From: Planctomycetota bacterium
GTDB lineage: Bacteria; Planctomycetota; Phycisphaerae; Sedimentisphaerales; Anaerohalosphaeraceae
Reading direction: 5' to 3'
Assembly (NCBI GenBank): GCA_029552545.1
Contig: JAKPDO010000019.1
Location: 372,001-436,000 of the forward strand
Length of the DNA: 64,000 nt
Positions 1 to 6,710 of the stretch are shown one piece after another; positions within the stretch are counted from its first letter, which is position 1, and every line of letters starts with the position of its first letter. The translations under genes were made by a program, and so were the position numbers. A model generated the notes under the pieces. It was not told where the DNA came from. It saw only the letters and a program-made list of their open reading frames with translations, and did not search any database.

Positions 1-392
1 AAGGAAAAAACGGTTCTTTCGGTCTTATCCTCAACGGAACGGCCGACGATGGAAAATCCCGGATATTTCATCCCGTTAATGTCTCCTTCTTCGCTCATCA
101 ATGCGGCATTAGAAAGACCGATCTGCTTATGATTATAGTCGGAAGAAAATAAACGTCCCTGGCACATAAAGAATGGGGCATAGCCTCTGTGAGAATGTCT
201 TTCTGTCCAGTCAAACCCAACAACAACAGGGATTTCTGTTTTCGGAGCCGATGTCGGAGCGGACAGAAACATTTGAAGATGAATCAGAAAGGCCCCTAAA
301 GAGAATAGAATTAGAACCGCTGCAAGAACAAGAAGTACTGTATGAAATTTCTTCATGGTTTTCTTGCCTTTCCGTAAGGTGTGTGTCTTCAT
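1..392 (-). CDS. Membrane-anchored hypothetical protein, 3' end cut by the window edge
   Basis: From base 392 down to base 1 the minus strand stays open for about 130 codons, so this gene is partial and its C-terminus lies outside the window. The N-terminus is basic and is followed by one hydrophobic stretch (LLVLAAVLILFSLGAFLI) that looks like a signal anchor or signal peptide. The rest is hydrophilic. Two in-frame ATGs exist. The one at 356 (MKKFHTV) has AAGGC about 8 nt upstream and directly precedes the hydrophobic segment, so it is the more likely start. The one at 392 has AGGA almost touching it. No family was recognised. It is the last member of the row of small exported or anchored proteins downstream of the RHS remnants. 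Confidence 0.5.
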   Translation of the reverse strand, partial: MKTHTLRKGKKTMKKFHTVLLVLAAVLILFSLGAFLIHLQMFLSAPTSAPKTEIPVVVGFDWTERHSHRGYAPFFMCQGRLFSSDYNHKQIGLSNAALMSEEGDINGMKYPGFSIVGRSVEDKTERTVFS

Positions 393-480
393 TCCTTTTT
401 CTGCTGTGCCTATAGGTCCAATGCCTATACCGGCACTAAAGGTGAATTTCCATGTTATTGTAATTATTGCCTGGAGAACA

Positions 481-606
481 TCACCGCATAGCCCTCTTGG
501 GCAAAAGGCGTAATAATTGCCCAAAATCTTCCGGGCCGGCTGTGCCCGTACCCTTTGGAACGACAAAGAATCGGTTGGCGTACATATAGAGTGCTTTCGT
601 CGGCAT
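481..606 (-). pseudogene. RHS-derived fragment with a 41-codon open frame
   Basis: Bases 504-540 match bases 5904-5940 of the RHS core at 34 of 37 positions, so this stretch contains RHS-derived DNA. Here it is read in a different frame: an ATG at 606 opens a 41-codon frame ending in TGA at 481, with residues such as YMYANRFFVVPKG before the matching part. There is no good ribosome binding site and no protein family match. The simplest reading is a relic of an RHS core cassette; a real micro-protein cannot be excluded. Confidence 0.35.
504..540. repeat. 37-bp copy of an RHS core segment (partner 5904-5940)
   Basis: The two copies differ at only three positions and share the first 20 bases exactly. 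In the intact RHS frame this DNA encodes the stretch around QILGNYYAF. Confidence 0.7.
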
Positions 607-608
607 TC

Positions 609-1073
609 TTATTTCTTTTCTAAGTAACTTAGAATTCGTTCGACCGGAAGGGGGGAAAAGGTTCTCTCCTCGATCTTTGTGGAAAGAAGAAGCTTCCCTA
701 AATGATTTGGGTCAGCACTCTCGGATTTTAGAGGCAGCCAGTTATTAGGACGATTTAAACCGTGGGTATGAAATTCTACAATTTTGTTTTCTTCCGTTTT
801 GTAACAGAGATCAAGACTCCAAATGCCGCCGGTCCATTCCGTGGTGTTGAGAAGAAAACAGATTTGCTGATTGTCCGGATCTCTTGCCGTATAAAGACGG
901 TCCTTTCTGGGATAAGGATGACCGAATTCGTAAAAACTTGTGTCCTCGCAGAGTCTGTGATAAGTTGAAAAAACCGCTCCCGAAAGAACAAGGCAGGCCA
1001 GACACAAAAGGGTGATGAGACTGTTCTTAATCACATCGGACTCCTTGGATTTTTCGTTAGACATCTGCATCAT
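609..1073 (-). CDS. Small membrane-anchored protein, intact paralogue of the broken gene at 1138-1581
   Basis: The protein has up to 154 residues with one N-terminal transmembrane segment (about residues 16-37) and a soluble domain outside it. The soluble domain carries RDPDN, then W-x-GG-x-WSL, an YK-x3-N-x-IV-x-F segment, and PNNWLPLK followed by GKLLL. These motifs recur in the same order in the neighbouring disrupted gene, so the two are duplicates. The start is uncertain: a GTG at 1034 has AAGGAG six bases upstream and may be the real start, while the ATG at 1073 overlaps a TGA in another frame. The family is unknown. Position after RHS-type fragments and membrane anchoring would fit an immunity protein, but that is inference. 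Confidence 0.55.
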   Translation of the reverse strand: MMQMSNEKSKESDVIKNSLITLLCLACLVLSGAVFSTYHRLCEDTSFYEFGHPYPRKDRLYTARDPDNQQICFLLNTTEWTGGIWSLDLCYKTEENKIVEFHTHGLNRPNNWLPLKSESADPNHLGKLLLSTKIEERTFSPLPVERILSYLEKK

Positions 1074-1137
1074 GTTAAGACCTGCTCTGTTTTTATGAGT
1101 CGCGGGCGGTTTTTTGAATACTTCTCCGAAGGCTGTC

Positions 1138-1581
1138 CTATTGTGCCTGCAGGTAACTCCATATGGACTCCCTGGGGTTTTCGCGGAAACCTCTGTGCTC
1201 CACTTCCTCGATAAGCAGGAGTTTTCCCGGCGGGGCGTGGTCCGGCCCTTCCAGTTTCAGCGGCAGCTACTGTTTCGGATTGTTCGGACATGCTGTCGAA
1301 AAACAAACGATGCTGTTGTCGTCCTGTTTGTAAAAGATGCGTAAACTCCACGCTCCGTGATTCCATTCGTCCGCATCCACCAGGAACCGGACCTTGTGAT
1401 TGTCCGGATCTCGAAAGATGTATGTATGCCCTGCAACTGGAAGCCGATATCGCGCCTCCATTTCCTTTTTCAGCAAGTGTCTGGAATAAAGGAGCACGGC
1501 AAGAACCAGCAAAAGAATATTGCATAAGAGACACAGAAAGAGGATAAGAAGATTTTTCCCCATATTATCGATACCTCCCAT
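1138..1581 (-). pseudogene. Paralogue of the 609-1073 gene, interrupted by an amber codon at 1267-1269
   Basis: The frame begins at ATG 1581 with a transmembrane anchor (LFLCLLCNILLLVLAVLL). It then follows the 609-1073 protein: FRDPDN, EW-x2-G-x-WSL, YK-x2-DNSIV-x-F and PNN. At the position of the paralogue's Trp in PNNW it has TAG. Reading through that stop, the same frame continues with LPLKLEGPD, GKLLLIEEVE and SIWSYLQAQ and ends at TAG 1138-1140. Similarity on both sides of the stop shows a TGG-to-TAG nonsense change rather than a gene end. The ATG overlaps the TAA of the preceding open frame (TAATG). Confidence 0.7.
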
Positions 1582-1715
1582 TATTGTTCTCTTGGCGGAT
1601 TGGATACCGCCGGCGGAAAAGGAAGATGTCTGTAATCATCAGACGACTTATCTCTGCATGCAGGCAGAGCTTTACAAGACGACCATGCTCTCTCAGCACG
1701 CTCTTTATCTGTACC
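1581..1715 (-). pseudogene. 44-codon open frame after a stop, probable tail of a displaced RHS tip
   Basis: Immediately after the TAA that ends the 1716-2123 gene, the same frame stays open for 44 codons and then ends in a TAA that overlaps the ATG of the next gene as TAATG. The predicted residues (GTDKERAERAWSSCKALPAC, later PFPPAVSNPPREQ) have paired cysteines and a proline-rich end resembling the tip of the RHS gene at 5355. There is no start codon with a binding site. It is either the C-terminal end of a displaced RHS tip or a readthrough extension of the upstream gene. Confidence 0.35.
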
Positions 1716-2123
1716 TTATTGTCTTTTCTTCATTTCTTCCTGGTCAATATATCCCAATAACTCCCCAATTCCATAAGGATGTTCGGTTATGCTGTTGAAA
1801 AAATCGTATCTATAGGTGGCCGCTCCATCTAAATGGGTAATTGCACGGGACTTCAGCCCTTTTTGTTTAATTTTGTCGAATATAGATTCGGGTATCCGGC
1901 CGCTGGACTCATGCCCTGTGTGAAGAAAACGATTATAATAACGTCCATCGCTGTAAACGGTCGTATATTGAATGGGTTCTTGGCCATAGACGCCGATTAT
2001 GTTCAGCAGCACGGTTTCTCCTGCAGTCTGATTCACGGTTTCAATTTTCTGCAGGCTGCTGTGCCGGCATCCCCAAAAAACAATCAGGGGTACCAAAATG
2101 GGTTTTAGATATTTGGAAACCAT
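1716..2123 (-). CDS. Small exported protein, possibly a lipoprotein
   Basis: The product has 135 residues and starts at an ATG with AGGAG about eight bases upstream. The N-terminus (MVSKYLKPILVPLIVFWGC) is a short signal-like sequence ending in a cysteine that could be lipidated, although the lipobox is not canonical. The rest is soluble, with no recognised domain. It sits between two start-less RHS-like frames, in the same place in the repeated layout as the other small anchored proteins of this island. An immunity role is only an inference from position. Confidence 0.5.
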   Translation of the reverse strand: MVSKYLKPILVPLIVFWGCRHSSLQKIETVNQTAGETVLLNIIGVYGQEPIQYTTVYSDGRYYNRFLHTGHESSGRIPESIFDKIKQKGLKSRAITHLDGAATYRYDFFNSITEHPYGIGELLGYIDQEEMKKRQ

Positions 2124-2158
2124 TGTTTCTCCTGTTTAATCGCTTTTTGCATTTGGGT

Positions 2159-2381
2159 TTATCGTCTTTTTCCTTTTTTAAGACAACATCCGTGAATGGT
2201 TTTTTGAACATATCGACGACAATTGTTTATGATGGGGCAAGAATGCCAGCCTGAATTTGGGGATGCCATTACACACGATAGAATTTCACCGCAACTTGCT
2301 CGGCAACATTTCTTTCCGGCCCCTGAACCCCATTTGGGAGTTCTTTCACAGGCCCCGTGAAGCGGCTCAATCTGAGGATAT
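2159..2381 (-). pseudogene. Start-less Cys-rich frame, probable displaced RHS tip
   Basis: The minus strand is open from about 2419 to a TAA at 2159-2161 with no ATG, GTG or TTG at the front. The residues include ACERTPKWGSGAGKKCCRAS, then GEILSC, WHSCPIINNC and HGCC. This Cys-rich composition resembles the tip of the orphan RHS cassette at 2944-3640. The frame fills the otherwise empty 258 bp between two genes. It is probably the remains of a toxin-tip-like cassette, lacking both a core and a start. Confidence 0.35.
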
Positions 2382-2957
2382 CTACTTTTTTTCTTCGCCG
2401 ATACCTTTTCCCTCGTTTTTCATTAATTCTTTATAGAGAGCCGTCGACAATTTCCGATACGTTCCGGATAAAATAAAAGACTTCGGTCCTGTAAATAATA
2501 GAACTTTTTCTCCTGTGATTTTATCACACACAATATCATCTCTAATAAAAAGATCATCCTTTTGAATTCCATATCTTATAAAGAATTCCATATATGGAAC
2601 GATGAGCCAGCACTCAGGAATCTTCTCGTTTTCCGCAGCAGGCACCCTTGTGAAAACCTCTGTATGGTCACAGCGTATCGAATAAAAATGTTTGTCATCT
2701 TCCCCTTCAACCCGCAAATAGCCCTTTTCCATAAGTTCTTTTTGACTCGTGGGCATTCTTTTGTTTTCTTGAATAAACAATTTAAGGCAAGAATAAACTT
2801 GATAGATCGGGATTTCGCACTGATATTTGATTACGGCCGACACATACCCCGCCGCAAGAATCAAAATAACTGCCAATAATAGTCTTCTGATATGTTTTAA
2901 TCCGCTCAATTTCATACTCTCTTCCTTCGAGTACGCTCGAAGATTATGGGCATTCAT
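2382..2957 (-). CDS. Membrane-anchored hypothetical protein
   Basis: Up to 191 residues. A transmembrane segment (LLLAVILILAAGYVSAVI) follows a short basic N-terminus, and the rest is a soluble domain with a YQVYSCLKLFIQ helix and a KRMPTSQKELMEKGYLR stretch. That last segment is reminiscent of pseudopilin-like and other Planctomycete exported proteins, but no family is assigned. The start may be the ATG at 2915 (MKLSGLK), which has GGAAGAGAG just upstream. The ATG at 2957 would overlap the end of the RHS orphan by 14 bases. It directly follows that orphan tip, the usual place for an immunity gene. Confidence 0.5.
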   Translation of the reverse strand: MNAHNLRAYSKEESMKLSGLKHIRRLLLAVILILAAGYVSAVIKYQCEIPIYQVYSCLKLFIQENKRMPTSQKELMEKGYLRVEGEDDKHFYSIRCDHTEVFTRVPAAENEKIPECWLIVPYMEFFIRYGIQKDDLFIRDDIVCDKITGEKVLLFTGPKSFILSGTYRKLSTALYKELMKNEGKGIGEEKK

Positions 2958-3640
2958 TTTTTAATAGGGAATAAGCTGAACAACTGTTGCCCAAGCAAAA
3001 TAAGCCGGTCCAGAATCTCGTGGTTGCTTCCCTATTCCCAAATGCATGCCGGTATGTGTCTGCTGTTCTGCAACTGATTCTTGCACTTGCAAGTGTTATG
3101 CCTGTTCCTTCTCTCTCGTCAGTAATACCTGGCGTTACTATAAATTTTCCCCCGCTGCCTGCAAAAATCGTTATGATATATGCAGGACCTCCTTTATCAC
3201 ATTTAACAACCACCCAAAAATGTGAAGGGGTGCCGGATAAATCACTTTTTACGCCTTCCAATGTAACTTCACACCAGCAGCATTCTTCGGTGTGCCAGTC
3301 GTAAAGGGAGACGTTTTTCTGGTTTCGATAATGACAGCGGCAAACCCGGCCGGCAGAAATCCCCTGCGGATTGGGAATTGTCTCTTGCGTGCAGGTGCTT
3401 TGAGACGCCGAAATGACAAGGCCGTCGGGAAGAACAACGGGATAATATTCGACTGTTTTTATCTTGCAGCAGACCTGCTGATTGTTTTTCGCTGTTAAAC
3501 CCATAGGGTCCTTTTGATGAATGGGATTCGAATCCACATACTCATATCTGTTCATTCCGTCGGTGTATTGTATTGTCGGACCAAAGGGGTTAACGCTTCC
3601 GCCGGCCGGGGCATCATAGCGTGCCTGATAACGTGAGGAC
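2944..3640 (-). pseudogene. Orphan RHS C-terminal cassette (tip without core)
   Basis: The frame carries the end of an RHS core (PAGGSVNPFGPTIQYTDGMN, then DPMGL) followed by about 180 residues of a Cys-rich tip (QQVCCKIKTVEYYP, CHYRNQKNV, ECCWCEVTLEG, ending SCSAYSLLKNECP). Bases 3551-3610 match the intact core at 5719-5778 at 53 of 60 positions, and the similarity stops abruptly at 3610. No start with a binding site lies in frame ahead of the core segment. This is the structure of a silent RHS tip that could be swapped onto the main gene by recombination. Confidence 0.6.
3551..3610. repeat. 60-bp RHS core homology block (partner 5719-5778)
   Basis: The block is identical to 5719-5778 at 53 of 60 positions and ends sharply at the outer edge. 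It encodes the conserved VNPF...QYTDGMN segment just before the variable tip. Confidence 0.75.
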
Positions 3641-3763
3641 TTATCTGACGCCTGGAAGAACAGCCAGCCACAGAAGCAGCCGCAAAAGCAGCACAAACAG
3701 CAGAACCCCTCCGCCGCACAGCAAAAAAAGAAAGATTGGTTCCAGCTCAAAATACTTTTTCAT
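3641..3763 (-). CDS. 40-residue membrane peptide
   Basis: An ATG at 3763 opens a 40-codon frame, MKKYFELEPIFLFLLCGGGV followed by LLFVLLLRLLLWLAVLPGVR, with one long hydrophobic helix. It ends at TAA 3641, just before the orphan RHS frame. The binding site is weak (CAGG about ten bases upstream). A small membrane protein in a toxin-tip region is plausible, but composition alone is weak support. Confidence 0.3.
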   Translation of the reverse strand: MKKYFELEPIFLFLLCGGGVLLFVLLLRLLLWLAVLPGVR

Positions 3764-3840
3764 GGGGAAACCTGCGTAGATAACTGACCTTTCATTTCTT
3801 GCAACTGGACAAATAGGGCAGATAACGTTTAAAAAGGGCA

Positions 3841-4113
3841 TTATCCGTTTTTTACAAACAGCTTGTGTGTAAGGTATGCGGTAACGATGCCTATATAAGG
3901 AAGCCCCAGACACCCTATGCAAGCCCCCGGACCTCCGCCTGCAATAAGAATCTGGGCAATAATATTTACCAGAAACATCAGGATTCCTCCAAAACAAAGG
4001 GATAGCGTTCGTCTCCGTACGATTATTGTAAATAGGATAATCAGAAGAATGCAGACGCCCTGAATGAGCAATGACCAATGTTCTCTTTTCATAGCTGCGA
4101 ACCCGAGTGTCAT
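3841..4113 (-). CDS. Small multi-span membrane protein
   Basis: 90 residues with two or three hydrophobic segments (ILLIILFTIIV, LCFGGILMFLVNIIAQILI, a Gly/Cys-rich turn, then LPYIGIVTAYL). The ATG at 4113 overlaps the TGA of the preceding 50-codon frame as ATGA, which suggests coupled translation. A second Met at 4092 (MKREHW) is an alternative start. No family recognised. It is the third gene of a coupled chain that starts at 5284. Confidence 0.45.
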   Translation of the reverse strand: MTLGFAAMKREHWSLLIQGVCILLIILFTIIVRRRTLSLCFGGILMFLVNIIAQILIAGGGPGACIGCLGLPYIGIVTAYLTHKLFVKNG

Positions 4114-4262
4114 TTCACAAATTCTTCGTGGACAAAAAACGGAGAGGAGCCGACGGCGTCAAATGGGGTTCCCACCGATATAACGAAGGATAGAGGAGGA
4201 GCAAACCACATCGCCGCATCATTTCCTCCTTCAAAGTTGTAGTTGTCTTTGAGAATGTTCAC
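4110..4262 (-). CDS. 50-residue frame linking two genes by overlapping stop/start codons
   Basis: A GTG at 4262 overlaps the TGA of the upstream gene (GTGA), and the frame ends in a TGA that overlaps the ATG of the next gene (ATGA). It encodes 50 residues beginning VNILKDNYNFEGGNDAAMWF and ending FVHEEFVK, without a membrane helix. Both junctions are four-base overlaps typical of translational coupling, which is the main argument that it is translated. No family match; it could also be a leftover C-terminal fragment. Confidence 0.35.
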   Translation of the reverse strand: MNILKDNYNFEGGNDAAMWFAPPLSFVISVGTPFDAVGSSPFFVHEEFVK

Positions 4263-5284
4263 GGACAGGACATCCCTATTTTTTTGAGGTCAAAGATGCA
4301 ATCGACGGAATCCTTCTGAAAATTCCAGCAATAAACCTTCTCTTTGTCCCGAAGCCAATATACGGTTTTCTTCTCCGGTATTAAATCAAGGATGGAGACC
4401 TTGTCTGTCTCCAAAGTGTGTCTGAGGACGCTGTTCTCTTCCGGATTTATGACAACCAAATCCGTCTTCTCGATGAAGGCCAGGTAAGGGTAGGAACTCC
4501 GCAGCCATCTTATATTTGAATTGGAATGGTAAATTATCTTTTCGCCGACATAAACGTCGCCGCCGCTCATAAGAACAGCCGTATCCTTATAAATGCCTGA
4601 CAAGAATCTCTCCTGCTCGTACGGAATGCTCTGAGAGATGGAAATCTTCTTTTGATCTATAGTAACCTCCAGTAAGGTTTTTTTATCCAACGGGTGAATA
4701 TAAAAGGAATGGTTGTTCTTCCAATAAAGAACGGAGGCAAAAACAGGCGGTTCTGTGAGGGGAACGGCACTTTTGCCGCCATCGAAAGACACAGCCACCG
4801 ATCCAAAGTAATTCTTCTTGTTCCGTCGAAAAACAGAATAATCCTGCCCGGGCCTTCCAGCCAGTATCCTGCCGTCGGGACTCCAGCACAGTCCGTCCAC
4901 AAGAGCCGGCCAAGAAAGGGGCTTTATCGTGAACTTGCCGGGAGGATTGTCCCGGATGCAGAGCAGCTTATAGGACGGCCGGAATCCGAGACGCGTCTGC
5001 ATGACGCTGACCCATAATTCGTTCTCTGCCCGCCAGTCCAGCGACAGGATGTATTCGGCCTCTAAAACCTTCTTTGCGATGTTATCTGATAAATCTGCGA
5101 TGTACAGGAACGACCGGCGTCTGGTTGGAAGATTGTTTTGATCCAGCTCTAAGATGCAGACAGCCATTTTATCTCCTGAGGGGTCTGCTTTTGTTGAATA
5201 AGGCCATATCGCATAAGAGGCGGCTTTGCCTTCGCTGCTTCCGAAAAACAGGCACGCCAGAAAGAAACTCGCAATCTTACTCAT
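4259..5284 (-). CDS. Exported beta-propeller-like protein
   Basis: 341 residues. The N-terminus (MSKIASFFLACLFFGSSEG) is a signal peptide. The remainder shows repeated strand-turn patterns with WSPDG, SFDGG and similar propeller-like motifs at roughly 45-residue spacing, as in WD40/TolB-like repeats, so an exported beta-propeller is likely. The ATG at 5284 has GAGG seven bases upstream. It follows the RHS tip by 70 bp and leads the coupled chain down to 3841. Function unknown; it could be a partner of the RHS tip. Confidence 0.5.
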   Translation of the reverse strand: MSKIASFFLACLFFGSSEGKAASYAIWPYSTKADPSGDKMAVCILELDQNNLPTRRRSFLYIADLSDNIAKKVLEAEYILSLDWRAENELWVSVMQTRLGFRPSYKLLCIRDNPPGKFTIKPLSWPALVDGLCWSPDGRILAGRPGQDYSVFRRNKKNYFGSVAVSFDGGKSAVPLTEPPVFASVLYWKNNHSFYIHPLDKKTLLEVTIDQKKISISQSIPYEQERFLSGIYKDTAVLMSGGDVYVGEKIIYHSNSNIRWLRSSYPYLAFIEKTDLVVINPEENSVLRHTLETDKVSILDLIPEKKTVYWLRDKEKVYCWNFQKDSVDCIFDLKKIGMSCP

Positions 5285-5718
5285 AAAATGCCCTCACATA
5301 ATTGTAGAAAATCTGTTTCCTGTCATGTCCGGAAAGGGTAAAAATCACTGTTGCTTATTTTGATGGCCATGGATCTTCTGGCGGAAGATCAATCCCCCCT
5401 TCTCCATTATTCTTCATCCGTTGTGTTTCATGTATATTACAGTTGTTTAAACAGAGGTGAAAATCTTTTAATTTTCTAACATTACAAATGGTCTTAAATA
5501 GTTTCTTCCAAAAACTCTCTAAAATTTCTTCCACGACATCTTCCCAACCCGGTATGGGATTGAACTTGTCAATAAAAAACCGAGCATTGCAGTATAGAAC
5601 ACATGTCTCATGATCAAACTTATCGCCCCACGGCCAATCCCAATCTTTCGGATTGTCTGATTTTAAACCCCAAGGGTCACCCCAGCGGCATGAATTACAT
5701 CTTGCGTACAGGTAAACA

Positions 5719-5778
5719 TTCATTCCGTCGGTGTACTGGCTTGTCGGGGCGAAGGGGTTAACGCCTCCGCCGGCCGGG
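5719..5778. repeat. 60-bp RHS core homology block (partner 3551-3610)
   Basis: Second copy of the block described at 3551-3610, here inside the longer RHS core. Confidence 0.75.
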
Positions 5779-5903
5779 TCGAGGCCCAGCGGGTCGGGCT
5801 GGAGGAATCGGCCGGTGTCCGGGTCATAATACCGGGCGCGATAGTACATAATTTCCAAAATGCCCGTTTGGGAAGTTCCCACCCGGTCCAATTCCCGCCC
5901 CGT

Positions 5904-5940
5904 AAAGGCGTAATAATTGCCCAGAATCTGCCAGGCCGGC
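5904..5940. repeat. 37-bp RHS core segment (partner 504-540)
   Basis: Second copy of the segment described at 504-540, here in the intact RHS reading frame. Confidence 0.7.
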
Positions 5941-6287
5941 CACGGCACCGAACCCCACGTTGCCGAATAGGGCCGCATTCGACCGTAAACATCGTATTCA
6001 TAGCGTCTTACGACCGTTCCGGCCGCATCGAACAGCACGGCCGGACTGTACAGATGGTCATGGCCGTAGAGATACTCCGTCCCCGTCGGCTGCCGCATCA
6101 TCAAAACCTCATCGATGTAGTTGCCGAATACAAACGTCCGCGAATCGCTTTCTATTCCGCTGCTGTTGACCGAGGTCCGCAGCAGCACCCGCTGGTCATC
6201 GTAATAATACCGCTCGGCCGTGTTGTTCGGATTGAGCTTCTCAACCCGTCGCCCAAGTGCATCATTTCTCCAACCAGCAAAGTATCA

Positions 6288-6710
6288 GACAAATAGTGTC
6301 TTTTATTGCCTCGCTTTTTTAGCCGTCGCATCCGGCCCGTTCTTCCAGCCGGAAAGCCGCTTCATCCTTTCCGCATCCCGCAGGACACACAACCGGCGCG
6401 TCGGAAGAGCCGCCCAACCATCGAAGACAGCACGATACCCTCCTTTCCTTGTGGATGGGGGAGAAACGCGGAAGCTGCAAAGGAAGGAAAGAAAAACTCC
6501 GCTGCCCGACAGCAGAAACCACCTGCAACGGTTTTGTCCGCGAGTTGTGTTTGGTTCATTACTTGCCCTTATTTCTGCGAATTCCTATTTTACTATAACC
6601 AAAACCGCGACAAAATCAAGAAAATTACGGCTCATCCTTGTAGAATGAGTGCGGATGGGGTATGCTTGTTTACTGAAGGAATTGAGGAAGTTATCAGCAG
6701 GGATGGAAAG
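6288..6710. other. Gene-free junction between the RHS island and the radical-SAM gene
   Basis: No convincing gene is seen. The plus-strand frame of the radical-SAM gene is open back to 6306, but the residues there are low-complexity and unlike the family. A possible promoter lies at 6563-6591 (TTGCCC, 17 bp, TATTTT). The left edge coincides with the end of RHS similarity. Confidence 0.4.

Larger units (their letters stand above)
5355..6284 (-). pseudogene. 5'-truncated RHS gene: core plus Cys-containing tip
   Basis: The frame carries classical RHS core features: RNDALGRRVEKLNP, a YD-type repeat (YYYDDQRVLLRTS), RRYEYDVYGRM, YYAFTGRELD, then the RHS core signature YRARYYDPDTGRFLQPDPLG followed by QYTDGMN. 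A variable tip of about 110 residues follows (ETCVLYCNARFF, HLCLNNCN). Upstream the frame stops at TGA 6285-6287, right where RHS similarity ends. The long repeat array and signal peptide of a full RHS protein are absent, and the only in-frame start is a GTG at 6188 inside the core. It is most likely the 3' remnant of a larger gene. Confidence 0.7.

Noticed and set aside
173-415. 80-codon plus-strand frame at the left edge
   Set aside because: It lies opposite the minus-strand partial gene with a signal-anchor N-terminus, and has no ribosome site or family resemblance.
1070-1534. 154-codon minus-strand frame over the broken paralogue
   Set aside because: It is out of frame with the paralogous reading, which is better supported by similarity to 609-1073. 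The frame lacks any family feature.
6306-6710. N-terminal extension of the radical-SAM frame
   Set aside because: The added residues are low-complexity and unlike the family, whose N-terminus normally begins near the chosen ATG at 6711.
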